Shown here one piece after another: positions 27,626-37,350 of a DNA stretch of 64,000 nt. The notes under the pieces were generated by a model that had not been told where the DNA came from, searched no databases, and saw nothing but the letters and a program-made list of their open reading frames with translations. Position 1 is the stretch's first letter, and each line of letters begins with the position of its first letter. Location of the stretch: positions 1,240,001-1,304,000 of the forward strand of contig NZ_CP016180.1 in the NCBI RefSeq assembly GCF_013377295.1, written 5' to 3'. The position numbers and the translations under genes were made by a program. The stretch is from Pasteurella skyensis. GTDB taxonomy: Bacteria > Pseudomonadota > Gammaproteobacteria > Enterobacterales > Pasteurellaceae.

Positions 27626-27753
27626 CAGTAATTTAGTAAACAATCATTTTGCAAATTTAATACAAAATGTGACCGCTTAATCTTCAATAATTTTATTACC
27701 ACAAGCCTCACAAATAAGATGACGTGAAAAATCATCGCAATTTGCAATAATAT

Positions 27754-29217
27754 TTATCCCATACGGTAATTCGGAGCCTCTTTGGTAATACTTACATCGT
27801 GGACGTGGCTTTCTTTAATTCCAGCGCCACTGATTCGTACAAATTCTGCTTTAGTACGAAGTTCTTCGATAGTGGCACAGCCAGTTAAGCCCATACAAGA
27901 ACGTAATCCACCCATTTGTTGATGAATCACTTCTTTTAAAAAACCTTTGTAAGGAATACGCCCTTCAATACCTTCTGGCACTAATTTATCTGAGGCGTTA
28001 TCGGACTGAAAATAGCGATCTGATGAACCTTTTGCCATTGCGCCAAGTGAACCCATTCCACGATAAGACTTGAATGATCTACCTTGATAAAGTTCAATTT
28101 CACCCGGTGCTTCTTCTGTTCCTGCAAACATTGAGCCAACCATTACGCACGAAGCCCCTGCTGCGATCGCTTTTGCAATATCACCTGAGAAACGAATGCC
28201 GCCATCGGCAATAACAGCAATACCACGCTCTTTTAATGCCTCTGCAGCTTCTGAAATAGCAGTGACTTGTGGTACGCCCACGCCTGTGACAATTCGAGTG
28301 GTACAAATTGAACCAGGTCCAATCCCTACTTTTACTGCACTTGCTCCTGCATCGGCTAAAGCAATCGCCCCTGCTGCGGTGGCCACATTACCTGCAATAA
28401 TAGGTAAATCTGGATATTTAGCTCGTGTTTCACGCACTCGTTGTAATACACCTTCTGAATGACCGTGACTACTATCAATTAAAAGAATATCAACCCCTGC
28501 TTTAACTAAAGCGTCGATACGCTCTTCATTGCCTTCACCTGCACCCACTGCAGCACCAACACGCAGACGTCCAAATTCATCTTTACAGGCATTCGGTTTT
28601 TGTTCAGCTTTTTGGAAATCTTTAACGGTGATCATTCCTTTTAATTTGAAATTGTCATCAACCACTAACACTTTTTCAATACGATTATCGTGCATCAGTT
28701 TTAAAATTTCTGCACGCTCCGCATTTTCTTTAACTGTGATTAAACGCTCCTTTGGTGTCATCATTTCAGAGATTTTTTGAGTTAAATCTGAGACAAAGCG
28801 AGTATCACGACCAGTAATAATACCAACGAGATCATTATTGCTATCAACCACAGGATAGCCTGCAAATTTATTTTTTTTCACTACTTCCGCTAACTCTGCA
28901 AGGGTTATATCTGGCGAGACGGTAACGGGATCTTTAACCACACCACTTTCGAATTTTTTAACAATTCTGACACGTGAAGCCTGACGTTCAATCGACATAT
29001 TTTTATGAATAAAACCAATGCCACCTTCTTGAGCAAGGGAAATAGCCAGTCTTGCTTCAGTAACCGTATCCATTGCAGCACTAAGCATTGGAATATTTAA
29101 GCGAATATCTTTGGTTAATTGAGTTGAAAGATTAGCGGTATTAGGTAATACCTTTGAGTGGGCTGGGACAAGTAACACATCATCAAAAGTTAATGCTTCC
29201 TGTTTGATTCTTAACAT
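27754..29217 (-). CDS. guaB: Inosine-5'-monophosphate dehydrogenase
   Basis: The enzyme oxidises IMP to XMP, the first committed step to GMP. At 487 residues it has the TIM barrel interrupted by a CBS-domain pair (about 93-205). It shows the catalytic loop [16 protein letters not shown] with Cys at about 303, the phosphate-binding [12 protein letters not shown] and the flap region GMGSLGAM. It heads the guaB-x-y-guaA cluster. No clear PurR box was read in its 180-base upstream region, unlike the two permease genes. Confidence 0.97.
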   Translation of the reverse strand: MLRIKQEALTFDDVLLVPAHSKVLPNTANLSTQLTKDIRLNIPMLSAAMDTVTEARLAISLAQEGGIGFIHKNMSIERQASRVRIVKKFESGVVKDPVTVSPDITLAELAEVVKKNKFAGYPVVDSNNDLVGIITGRDTRFVSDLTQKISEMMTPKERLITVKENAERAEILKLMHDNRIEKVLVVDDNFKLKGMITVKDFQKAEQKPNACKDEFGRLRVGAAVGAGEGNEERIDALVKAGVDILLIDSSHGHSEGVLQRVRETRAKYPDLPIIAGNVATAAGAIALADAGASAVKVGIGPGSICTTRIVTGVGVPQVTAISEAAEALKERGIAVIADGGIRFSGDIAKAIAAGASCVMVGSMFAGTEEAPGEIELYQGRSFKSYRGMGSLGAMAKGSSDRYFQSDNASDKLVPEGIEGRIPYKGFLKEVIHQQMGGLRSCMGLTGCATIEELRTKAEFVRISGAGIKESHVHDVSITKEAPNYRMG

Positions 29218-29337
29218 TGCAATAATTCCTCGAAATAAATATAAAATTGGATAAGAAAGATTGCGAGAGGATTATACAGATTAATCGATAAAATGAGAAG
29301 ACAATTAATAAAATTCTTAATGCTTTTCAGAAAAATA

Positions 29338-29369
29338 AAGAACCTTTACTGAGAAGGATAAAGGCTCTT
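29338..29369 (-). terminator. Terminator of dapA
   Basis: An 11-base stem with one G-U pair (29338-29348 with 29359-29369), then TATTTTT on the minus strand. Confidence 0.7.
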
Positions 29370-29399
29370 AGTTAATGTTATATTTTTACTGATTAAAAA

Positions 29400-30290
29400 T
29401 TATTTAATCACTCCAGCTTGCATTAAAGATTCTAGCACTATAGGTTGTGCTTCTTCTGAGAGTGTTAATAAAGGTAAGCGTAAACTTGGTTCACTAATTA
29501 AACCTAATTTATAAGCAGCCCATTTTACAGGACTTGGATTTGACTCTATAAAAAGATTTTTATGTAGTGGGATTAAACGCTGATTAATGACTTCAGCTTC
29601 CTCAAGACGACCTTGACGCACTAAATCACACATAATTGCCATATCTTTAGCTGCAACATTATTGGTTACTGAAATAACGCCTTGTCCTCCACATTTCATT
29701 GATTCAAAGCCTGTTAAATCATCACCACTCAAGAAAATAAAATCATCGCCAGCGGCTGCTTTTATTTGTGACACACGAGTTAAATCACCTGTTGCCTCTT
29801 TGATAGCAACAATATTAGGAATTTTAGCAAGTCGCCCTACTGTTTCAGGTAATAAATCACTTCCTGTCCTACTTGGTACATTATAGAGTATTTGCGGCAA
29901 ATCAGTACTCTCTGCAATCGCCTTATAATGCTGATATATACCTTCTTGGGTTGGTCTATTATAATAAGGAACAACCGTTAAACATCCTACTACACCTACA
30001 TCTGCAACCAACTTAGTGATTTCAATCGCATCTCTTGTACAATTTGATCCTGTTCCTGCAATAATTGGAATACGTCCATCTGCAAACTCAACACATTTTG
30101 TGATTACTTTCAAATCTTCTTCAAAAGTGGACGTCGCCGATTCACCTGTTGTTCCCATTGCAACAATCGCATTTGTTCCAGACTCAATGTGATATTCAAT
30201 TAATTTTTTTAAGTCTTCAAAATTAACCTCATCTTGTATCATCGGGGTGATCAAAGCAGTTATACTGCCATAAAAGAGAGGTGCTTCCAT
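29400..30290 (-). CDS. dapA: 4-hydroxy-tetrahydrodipicolinate synthase
   Basis: The enzyme condenses pyruvate with aspartate semialdehyde, the first step of the lysine/diaminopimelate branch. The 296-residue TIM barrel has the Schiff-base lysine K164 in AIKEATGD, Tyr136 in LYNVPSRTG and the GTTGE motif at 46-50. AGGAG lies 6 bases before the ATG. No lysine riboswitch was seen in the 200-base divergent region shared with uraA. Confidence 0.96.
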   Translation of the reverse strand: MEAPLFYGSITALITPMIQDEVNFEDLKKLIEYHIESGTNAIVAMGTTGESATSTFEEDLKVITKCVEFADGRIPIIAGTGSNCTRDAIEITKLVADVGVVGCLTVVPYYNRPTQEGIYQHYKAIAESTDLPQILYNVPSRTGSDLLPETVGRLAKIPNIVAIKEATGDLTRVSQIKAAAGDDFIFLSGDDLTGFESMKCGGQGVISVTNNVAAKDMAIMCDLVRQGRLEEAEVINQRLIPLHKNLFIESNPSPVKWAAYKLGLISEPSLRLPLLTLSEEAQPIVLESLMQAGVIK

Positions 30291-30438
30291 AATTACTCCT
30301 GTTTTTTATTTTAATATAAGAATTTTATAAGAGATAAAATCACGGTTAGCTTGCCAAAAAGAAGGGGGGGTTTGCAAGTGTTTTCTGTAAATTTATTAGA
30401 TTATCTTTTATATTAAGGTAAAAATTGTAAAAAAAATA

Positions 30439-30454
30439 ACGAAAACGTTTGCGT
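30439..30454. promoter_or_regulatory. PurR operator of uraA
   Basis: ACGAAAACGTTTGCGT matches the PurR consensus at 15 of 16 positions. It overlaps the -35 element of the uraA promoter. Confidence 0.85.
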
Positions 30455-30476
30455 TATTTTTTTTATTCAGTATAAT
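30448..30476 (+). promoter_or_regulatory. Promoter of uraA
   Basis: TTTGCG (30448-30453), a 17-base spacer and a perfect TATAAT (30471-30476). The -35 lies inside the PurR box, so PurR binding should exclude polymerase. Confidence 0.8.
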
Positions 30477-30508
30477 CCGTCAGATTTTGTTAACTAATGG
30501 AGAACTCT

Positions 30509-31753
30509 ATGCATACTGAAAAAATTACGCCCCATAAGCAAGCTTTTCTGGGGCTCCAAATGCTCTTTGTCGCCTTTGGAGCATTGGTTTTGGTCCCCCT
30601 CTTAACTGGACTTAATCCAAATACTGCGCTGCTTACCGCTGGAATTGGTACTTTGTTATTTCAATTAATTACGAAACGACAAGTACCAATTTTTTTGGCC
30701 TCTAGTTTTGCCTTTATTGCCCCTATTCAATATGGTGTCCAAACATGGGGAATCCCAGTTACATTAGGTGCTCTTGCTTGTTCTGGATTAGTATATGTAG
30801 TCTTAAGTACTTTTGTAAAACTACGTGGCAATGATATATTGATGAAGCTCTTCCCTCCTGTGGTGGTTGGTCCTATCATTATTATTATTGGTTTAAGTTT
30901 AGCACCTGTCGCCGTAAATATGGCAACAGGAAAAGCAACAGGTACAGATTATAATACATCTATCATTATTTCAATGACGACCCTTCTAGTAACTCTTATC
31001 GTATCAGTATTTGCAAAAGGAATCTTACGTTTAATACCAATTTTATGCGCCATTACTGTGGGTTACATTCTTTCAATCTTTATGGGAATTGTTGATTTTA
31101 CCAAAATCATTGAAGCTCCTTGGTTTGCAATGCCTCAAATCACGACACCTGAATTTAAATTAGAAGCCATTTTATATATGCTTCCTATCGCAATTGCACC
31201 AGCAATTGAACATATCGGTGATATGATGGCAATTAGTCAAGTAACAAATAAAAACTTCCTCAAAAAACCAGGTTTAAACCGTACATTGTTAGGTGATGGT
31301 GTCGCAACTATCGCAGCATCATTCTTAGGTGGTCCACCTAATACCACTTATTCAGAAGTAACGGGCGCAGTAATGCTGACTAAAAACTTCAATCCTAAAA
31401 TTATGACTTGGGCTGCCGTGTTTGCAATTTTAATGGCTTTCGTAGGAAAAATCGGTGCATTCTTACAAACTATTCCAGCAGTTGTAATGGGTGGAATTAT
31501 GATGCTCGTATTTGGTGCGATTGCTGTCGTGGGTATTAACTCTCTGATTAAAAACAACGTTGATTTAAATCAACCTCGTAACCTGTGTATTGTATCCGTA
31601 GTTCTCACATTTGGTATTGGCGGAATGCTTATCGATGTTGGTTTCTTTGCCATCAAAGGTATTGCTCTGTGTGCCGTCATTGCTATTGCAATGAACTTAC
31701 TGCTACCACAAGAAATCAGCAGTAAACAAGAATCAGACGATATTCAAGAATAA
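30509..31753 (+). CDS. uraA: Uracil permease
   Basis: An inner-membrane uracil:proton symporter of the NCS2 family with 14 expected membrane segments. The family motifs FGALVLVPLLTGLNP, ASSFAFIAPIQYG and AIEHIGDMMAIS (substrate-binding Glu) are present. The frame opens at ATG 30497, but ATG 30509 is chosen because GGAG (30499-30502) lies 6 bases before it, giving 414 residues. The upp gene for uracil salvage is elsewhere in the window (55947). Control by a PurR box links pyrimidine uptake to purine status. Confidence 0.93.
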   Translation: MHTEKITPHKQAFLGLQMLFVAFGALVLVPLLTGLNPNTALLTAGIGTLLFQLITKRQVPIFLASSFAFIAPIQYGVQTWGIPVTLGALACSGLVYVVLSTFVKLRGNDILMKLFPPVVVGPIIIIIGLSLAPVAVNMATGKATGTDYNTSIIISMTTLLVTLIVSVFAKGILRLIPILCAITVGYILSIFMGIVDFTKIIEAPWFAMPQITTPEFKLEAILYMLPIAIAPAIEHIGDMMAISQVTNKNFLKKPGLNRTLLGDGVATIAASFLGGPPNTTYSEVTGAVMLTKNFNPKIMTWAAVFAILMAFVGKIGAFLQTIPAVVMGGIMMLVFGAIAVVGINSLIKNNVDLNQPRNLCIVSVVLTFGIGGMLIDVGFFAIKGIALCAVIAIAMNLLLPQEISSKQESDDIQE

Positions 31754-31764
31754 AACATAAAAAA

Positions 31765-31812
31765 ACAAGCGGTAAGATTATTAATATTTTTTACAAAAAT
31801 CTTACCGCTTCC
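31765..31812. terminator. Inverted uptake-signal pair acting as terminator between uraA and lpxA
   Basis: ACAAGCGGTAAGATT (from 31765) faces its complement AATCTTACCGCTT (31798-31810), giving a 13-base perfect stem. It lies between convergent genes, so the uptake signals probably double as a bidirectional terminator, as known for Pasteurellaceae. Confidence 0.8.
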
Positions 31813-31841
31813 GTTCTAGTTACTAATATTCACTCAAAATC

Positions 31842-32636
31842 TTAACGAATAATTCCTCGAGTTGAACGCTTAAAGAAATTTAAAAAGAGACTTACCGCAA
31901 CTTCTGTTTTAGCATAATGCTCTATTTCAGGTATAATTTCCTCAATTGTTTTACCACTACGATAAATTAATTTGTATATATTACGAATCGCTCGCATTGT
32001 TGGTTTTTCAAAACCACGTCTTTTTAGTCCTTCAATATTTATACCAAATGGACGAGCGTGATTCCCCTGAGCCATTACATAAGGAGGTATATCCTGACAA
32101 ACAATGGAACCTCCTCCTAACATTACATGAGCACCAATAATAACAAATTGATGTACCGCAGACATTCCACCAACAATCACAAAATCCTCTAATAATACGT
32201 GACCTGCAAGTGTAGCATTATTGGCTAAAATACAACGATTACCAATTTGGCAATCGTGAGCAATATGGGCATTGATCATAAATAAATTATCATCACCAAT
32301 TTTTGTTATGCTCCCTCCCTGTACTGTACCTCTATGAATAGTGACACTCTCACGAATACGGTTTCTATCGCCAATAATGGTTTTAGTAGGTTCATTTCCA
32401 TACTTTAAATCTTGATTCTTTTCACCAATACTTGCAAATTGATAAATCTCATTATCCTTACCAATTTGAGTACGTCCGTTAATGATAACATGGGAATGAA
32501 TTTTCGTTCTTGCACCAATTTCTACATCTTTACCAATGATAGTAAATGCCCCAATTTCGACTTCTTTGCCAATAACAGCCCCTTCCTCAATAATAGCAAG
32601 GGGGCTAATTTTAGCAGTTGAATGAATTAATTGCAT
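31842..32636 (-). CDS. lpxA: UDP-N-acetylglucosamine acyltransferase LpxA
   Basis: The enzyme adds 3-hydroxyacyl to UDP-GlcNAc, the first step of lipid A synthesis. Left-handed beta-helix hexapeptide repeats fill residues 1-190, with the catalytic region [13 protein letters not shown] (His) and a helical C-terminal domain. The frame extends to a GTG at 32642, but ATG 32636 has AAGGAG at 5 bases and gives 264 residues, close to the 262 of E. coli. It follows fabZ directly. lpxB, usually next in E. coli, is absent here; uraA converges instead. Confidence 0.95.
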   Translation of the reverse strand: MQLIHSTAKISPLAIIEEGAVIGKEVEIGAFTIIGKDVEIGARTKIHSHVIINGRTQIGKDNEIYQFASIGEKNQDLKYGNEPTKTIIGDRNRIRESVTIHRGTVQGGSITKIGDDNLFMINAHIAHDCQIGNRCILANNATLAGHVLLEDFVIVGGMSAVHQFVIIGAHVMLGGGSIVCQDIPPYVMAQGNHARPFGINIEGLKRRGFEKPTMRAIRNIYKLIYRSGKTIEEIIPEIEHYAKTEVAVSLFLNFFKRSTRGIIR

Positions 32637-32645
32637 AAACACTCC

Positions 32646-33104
32646 TTAAGATTGACGACGTGCACACATCAACTCTGCTTCACACACCACTTTTCCATCA
32701 ACAGTTACAACGCCAGTGAAACGAATAACACCTCGAAGCTCTTTTAAAATTTCAACGTGTAATTTCATTTGATCACCAGGTAACACAGGTTTTTTGAAAC
32801 GTGCTTTATCAACGCCTGCAAAATAAAAAATTTCTTTTTTATTTAAACTATGTGTCTTAAATGCCAAGATTCCCATTGCTTGAGCAAGTGATTCCAAAAT
32901 TAAAACACCAGGAAAAACTGGTTGCTCTGGAAAATGCCCTGTAAAACAAGGTTCATTAACACTAACATTTTTAATAGCAGTAATCCACTTACCTTCTTCA
33001 AAACCAATAACTCTATCTACCAACAAGAATGGATAGCGATGTGGTAAAAGCTCCATTATCTCTGTTACTTCGATAATTCTAGATTGATATTCTGTTTCCA
33101 ACAC
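32646..33104 (-). CDS. fabZ: 3-hydroxyacyl-[acyl-carrier-protein] dehydratase FabZ
   Basis: FabZ dehydrates 3-hydroxyacyl-ACP in fatty acid elongation and competes with LpxA/LpxD for the same acyl pool. The 152-residue hot-dog-fold protein has the [15 protein letters not shown] motif with catalytic His and the [16 protein letters not shown] helix with the catalytic Glu. The start is GTG and overlaps the lpxD stop (TAGTG), with a GGGGAA ribosome-binding site, indicating translational coupling. Confidence 0.95.
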   Translation of the reverse strand: MLETEYQSRIIEVTEIMELLPHRYPFLLVDRVIGFEEGKWITAIKNVSVNEPCFTGHFPEQPVFPGVLILESLAQAMGILAFKTHSLNKKEIFYFAGVDKARFKKPVLPGDQMKLHVEILKELRGVIRFTGVVTVDGKVVCEAELMCARRQS

Positions 33105-34144
33105 TATTCCCCTTGCTCCTTTTTATTAACATACTGTTCTAGCTGTTTTAATCTCTTATTCATTTCATTAATATTCATTGTAAGAGCCGTTGCTTTACGC
33201 CATACTTTATTAGACTGTGCTGGAGTACCCGATGAATAAGTTCCTTTTTCAGTAATTGACTTTATGACCATACTCATTCCTGTAATAGTAGTACCATCAC
33301 AAATTTCAATATGCCCATTAATCACACTCGCACCACCAATTAAGCAATAGCGTCCCACTTTTAAACTACCCGCTAATATAGCACCACCTGCAATAGCAGA
33401 ACCAGTGCCAATATGAACATTGTGTGCAATTTGACATAAATTATCAATAATCACATTATCTTCAATCACCGTTGCGTCCAAAGCACCTCGATCAATACAA
33501 GTACAAGCCCCAATTTCAACATTATTGCCAATAATAACGCCACCTGTTTGAGGAATCTTCACCCAACGTCCCTTAGCATTCGCATAACCAAAACCATCAC
33601 TTCCAATCACAGCTGACGATTGAATCAAACAATTTTCACCAATTTGAACATTGTGATAAACAGACACATTTGCCCATAACTGAGTTTTCGCACCTATTTT
33701 AGTATTTTTACCCACAAAACAGCCTGCACCAATACTCACTTCATCACCAATTTCTGCGCCACTTTCAATCACTGCATTTGCGCCCACAGAAACATTTTTT
33801 CCCAATTTCACATTGTCAGAAATGATCGCACTTGGAGAAATTCCCTGTGCAGACTTTGGTGTTTTATCCATATATTGAGCCAATAATGCATAAGCAACAT
33901 AAGGATCTTCAACAATAATTAAGTTTTGTTCTTCCAAACAAAATTCAACATCGTTTTGATGCACAATAATTGCACCAGCTTGACACTCTTTTAATCGTGT
34001 ACGAAATTTTGCATTTGAAATAAATGTAATTTCATTACCTGTCGCTTGTGCAAAAGGAGCAATCTTTGAAATTGCCAAATCGGCGTTCCCTCTAAGAGAA
34101 CCGCCGATTTGTTTTGCTAAATCACCTAATAAAAATTTTTCCAT
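33104..34144 (-). CDS. lpxD: UDP-3-O-(3-hydroxyacyl)glucosamine N-acyltransferase LpxD
   Basis: LpxD adds the N-linked acyl chain in the third step of lipid A synthesis. The 346-residue product has the N-terminal uridine-binding domain (to about 100), a hexapeptide-repeat beta-helix (about 105-310) including the catalytic IAHNVHIG and [13 protein letters not shown] segments, and a C-terminal ACP-binding helix. It lies 21 bases after skp and is coupled to fabZ, the order conserved in gamma-proteobacteria. Confidence 0.96.
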   Translation of the reverse strand: MEKFLLGDLAKQIGGSLRGNADLAISKIAPFAQATGNEITFISNAKFRTRLKECQAGAIIVHQNDVEFCLEEQNLIIVEDPYVAYALLAQYMDKTPKSAQGISPSAIISDNVKLGKNVSVGANAVIESGAEIGDEVSIGAGCFVGKNTKIGAKTQLWANVSVYHNVQIGENCLIQSSAVIGSDGFGYANAKGRWVKIPQTGGVIIGNNVEIGACTCIDRGALDATVIEDNVIIDNLCQIAHNVHIGTGSAIAGGAILAGSLKVGRYCLIGGASVINGHIEICDGTTITGMSMVIKSITEKGTYSSGTPAQSNKVWRKATALTMNINEMNKRLKQLEQYVNKKEQGE

Positions 34145-34165
34145 TAATTACTCATTAGCTATGTT

Positions 34166-34837
34166 TTATTTAGATTTAGTTGGTACTTCAGGAACTTTTC
34201 CTCCAACCGCTTTAAGCACCTCATTGCTTAAATCATTTTCTTTACTTGATACAAAAACAATTGCATTAGTATCTAACACCATTGTATAACCTTTTGATTT
34301 CGCAATTTTTTGTAATTTTTCATTTACTTGATCAACAACTTCTTTACGAACTTTATTTTCTTCTATAGCCAGTTTTCTTTGAACTTCCTGTGATTTCTTC
34401 TGGAAACTTGCCACTTTCTGCTTAAATGCCATTTCTTTCTTCTGAAACGCATTTAATTTTTTCTGGAATTTATCCGCTAATGCAATTATCGCATCTTGAC
34501 GCTTTTTGATTTCTTTACTACGTAATCTTGGTGCATCCTTTTCCAATTTAGCTTTTTTTGCTGTAATTTCTTTGCCTAGCTTTTCATCTTCAGCTCTTAA
34601 CTCTTTAGCCTCAGCAACTAATGCTTTATTTTCTTCACCTAATCTTTTATCTTCTATTTCTAAAAATTTTCTTTCTTCTTGTACTTTTTTAGCAAGTTCT
34701 GAAGAGCTTGAAAATAGAGGATGGTTTTGAATAACAAATTCAGGTGTAATAAAACCAATTTTATCTGTCGCATTTGCCACATTTGATGCCATTGCTAAAC
34801 TAGCAACTAACGTTGCAACTTTAAATACATTTTTCAT
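34166..34837 (-). CDS. skp: Periplasmic chaperone Skp/OmpH, long form
   Basis: Skp holds unfolded outer-membrane proteins in the periplasm and passes them to BamA, whose gene is immediately upstream. A 23-residue signal peptide (to NVANA) is followed by IGFITPEFVIQNHP, a strongly charged two-helix coiled coil (about 45-170), and a closing strand (TMVLDTNAIVFV). At 223 residues it is about 60 longer than E. coli Skp (161). The extra length is in Lys/Glu/Arg-rich helix, giving longer predicted tentacles. Confidence 0.92.
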   Translation of the reverse strand: MKNVFKVATLVASLAMASNVANATDKIGFITPEFVIQNHPLFSSSSELAKKVQEERKFLEIEDKRLGEENKALVAEAKELRAEDEKLGKEITAKKAKLEKDAPRLRSKEIKKRQDAIIALADKFQKKLNAFQKKEMAFKQKVASFQKKSQEVQRKLAIEENKVRKEVVDQVNEKLQKIAKSKGYTMVLDTNAIVFVSSKENDLSNEVLKAVGGKVPEVPTKSK

Positions 34838-34923
34838 AAATAGACGTCCTATTAAAAATTAAAATTAACATTTATAGCGGTAAGATATTGTCAAAAATTT
34901 ACAATATCTTACCAATTTACAAA

Positions 34924-37299
34924 TTAGAATGAACCGCCAATACTAAATTGGAATTGTTCAATATTATCTTCTGGGTGTTTACGTAATGGTTTTGCATAAG
35001 AAAGCAACAATGGTCCAATTGGTGAGTTCCATTGTAATCCTAACCCAACTGATGCTCTAAAGCGTTTATAATCACCATAATCTATGCCTTTCCAGCCCGC
35101 CATAGGTTCCCATTTAGTATTCCAAACTGTTCCTGCATCAACAAATAAGGTTGTTCTTACTTTATGTTGATATTTTTCAGCCACAAATGGCGTTGGCATA
35201 ATCAGTTCTAAATTAGCAATTGCTTTTGCATTACCACCAATAACATCACCTGCTGGTTGCCATTCACCCTTTTTATTTAAATAGATAGCATTTGGTCCAA
35301 TGGTACCAAATGAGAAACCACGTACCGAACCAATACCTCCCGCATTATATGTTTGGAAGAATGGTAATTCTTTACCCCCAAAACCACTTGCATAACCAAA
35401 TTTTAGGCGAGTACTAATAACCCATTTATGCTCTCTATTTAGTGGATAATAATATGCAAAATTACTACTTAATTTATAATATTTATTATCCGATCCTGGA
35501 ACAGTTACATTACCACCTAAGCTTGCTCTCAAGCCTTCTGTTGGCATAAATCCACGATCTAAACTGTTATAATTCCAACCAAAACTAAAATTAAAATCAG
35601 TTGTTTTAATTTTATCAAAATATAACGCATTTGGTTCGTATTTAATATCCATTGAACTAACATATTTCTGACGAGTCCATTCACGCTGAACATTTTGAAT
35701 TTTATCATTCACAACGCCAAGACCTAAATAGTAGCTATTATATTCATCAACAGGGAAACCTAACGTTCCATCAAGCCCTAAAGTGGTTCTTTTATAGGCT
35801 GAAGATGAGCTTACTTTTGAATAATCATAGTTGCTATAATACAACTCACCACCTAAACTCACACCATCTTTGGTAAAATATGGTTCGTTATAACCAATTT
35901 TAAATGTTGTACTGTATTTATTACGCACACCATTTAAACTAATTGATGATCCCATTCCTAAGAAGTTATCTTGTTGAATCCCTGCCTGATAGCCAAAACC
36001 ACTACCAGTCCCATAACTAATACCAAAGTTAACACTTCCAGTATTACGCTCTTTAATACTATAGATCACATCAACCTGATCCGTTGTATTTGGAACCGCC
36101 ACTGTTTTCATCTCTACAGATTCATAAAAACCTGTACGTTCTAAACGAGCCTTACCGGTTGAAAGTGCACTTGTTGATAACCACGCCCCTTCTTGTTGGC
36201 GCATCTCACGACGTAAGGTTGAATCTGCAGTAACATCATTTCCTTCAAATCGGATATGACGAACATAAAGACGTTTGCCTGCTTCTGTAATATAAGTAAC
36301 TTTAACAGTATCTTTCTTTTCATCAAATGCTAATGAAAGCTGAACTTTTGCTGAACCATAACCAGATTTACCTAAACGATTTTCAATTTTTCCTTTCAAA
36401 TCATCTAAATCTTTGCCTCTAAACAGATCGCCAGTTTCAAACTCAGCAACAATTTTATTTAATTCTTTATCCAAATTAGCAGTATCACCAATAACACGAA
36501 CACCACTTACTTTATACTGTTTACCTTCTGTAATTTTATAGGTTAATTTTACCTCTTTTTTATCATCACTAAAGTCAGTTTTCACATCATTAATGGCAAA
36601 CTTAACATAACCATTATTTAAGTAAAAATTACGTAATGTATCCAAATCTTTTTTGAAAGCCTGTTGCTCAAATTTACTGCTTTCAAAAATATTCCACCAA
36701 GACACATTTGGTTGAATATCCAATTTATCAATAAGATCATCTTCATCAAAAGCTTTATTGCCTTCAAAATGAATTTCTTTCACATAAGCAACATCATTTT
36801 CTGAGATCTTAAGTTTAATATCTATTTGACCATCACTTAATGGTGTGATAATAGTATCTATAGTTGCATTATAACGACCTACTGAATGATAATGATCTAA
36901 CAATCCTTGCTTAAATTCTTTTAATTTTAAGGCATCATAAAACTCACCTTTAGCAATTAGATTTGCTTTCAAGTTATCTTGTAAAGCTGCTTTTGGTACC
37001 GCTTTATTACCTTCAATTTTTATATCAGCAATTAAAGGTCTCTCGACAACATCAACCACAAGAACATTCCCTTCTCGTCGTGCTGATACATTAGTAAAAC
37101 GTTTTTGTACAAACAACTGCTGAACAATATAAGTAATATCTCTATCAGTTGCTCTTTGCCCTATTTTCACAGGAAGCGTTGAAATAATTGAATTTTGTGC
37201 TTCTGGTGAAACACCATCAATACGAATATCTTTTACAACAAAAGGTGCAGCAATTACACCGTTTGCTAATAAAATGCTTGAAAGTAATAATTTTTTCAT
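34924..37299 (-). CDS. bamA: Outer membrane protein assembly factor BamA
   Basis: BamA is the essential beta-barrel insertase of the outer membrane. The 791-residue product has a signal peptide, five POTRA domains (about 20-420), and a 16-strand barrel with the conserved SVRGFSFG loop-6 motif. The C-terminus ends in aromatic FSIGGSF, as expected for a BAM-recognised barrel. It lies between rseP and skp, the usual order. BamE is encoded at 15581-15925. Confidence 0.97.
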   Translation of the reverse strand: MKKLLLSSILLANGVIAAPFVVKDIRIDGVSPEAQNSIISTLPVKIGQRATDRDITYIVQQLFVQKRFTNVSARREGNVLVVDVVERPLIADIKIEGNKAVPKAALQDNLKANLIAKGEFYDALKLKEFKQGLLDHYHSVGRYNATIDTIITPLSDGQIDIKLKISENDVAYVKEIHFEGNKAFDEDDLIDKLDIQPNVSWWNIFESSKFEQQAFKKDLDTLRNFYLNNGYVKFAINDVKTDFSDDKKEVKLTYKITEGKQYKVSGVRVIGDTANLDKELNKIVAEFETGDLFRGKDLDDLKGKIENRLGKSGYGSAKVQLSLAFDEKKDTVKVTYITEAGKRLYVRHIRFEGNDVTADSTLRREMRQQEGAWLSTSALSTGKARLERTGFYESVEMKTVAVPNTTDQVDVIYSIKERNTGSVNFGISYGTGSGFGYQAGIQQDNFLGMGSSISLNGVRNKYSTTFKIGYNEPYFTKDGVSLGGELYYSNYDYSKVSSSSAYKRTTLGLDGTLGFPVDEYNSYYLGLGVVNDKIQNVQREWTRQKYVSSMDIKYEPNALYFDKIKTTDFNFSFGWNYNSLDRGFMPTEGLRASLGGNVTVPGSDNKYYKLSSNFAYYYPLNREHKWVISTRLKFGYASGFGGKELPFFQTYNAGGIGSVRGFSFGTIGPNAIYLNKKGEWQPAGDVIGGNAKAIANLELIMPTPFVAEKYQHKVRTTLFVDAGTVWNTKWEPMAGWKGIDYGDYKRFRASVGLGLQWNSPIGPLLLSYAKPLRKHPEDNIEQFQFSIGGSF

Positions 37300-37350
37300 T
37301 AGAGTGCCTATTTTTGCAAAATGTTTATAAGAACTACCCGCTTGTAATTC

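Noticed and set aside
27663-27750. A short minus-strand reading frame after guaB ending with a CEACGNKIIED zinc-ribbon-like sequence
   Set aside because: There is no ATG, GTG or ribosome-binding site in a suitable position, and the frame overlaps the guaB 3' end. About 24 residues are too few to support a gene.
29218-29399. PurR box upstream of guaB
   Set aside because: Only weak partial matches (TTGCG without the CGTTTGCG half) were seen, so an operator cannot be supported.
30364-30370. Run of seven G between dapA and uraA as a phase-variable tract
   Set aside because: It is short, lies outside the identified uraA promoter and PurR box, and controls no surface gene.
30497-30508. ATG at 30497 as the uraA start
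   Set aside because: The GGAG ribosome-binding site overlaps this codon and is correctly spaced only for the ATG at 30509.
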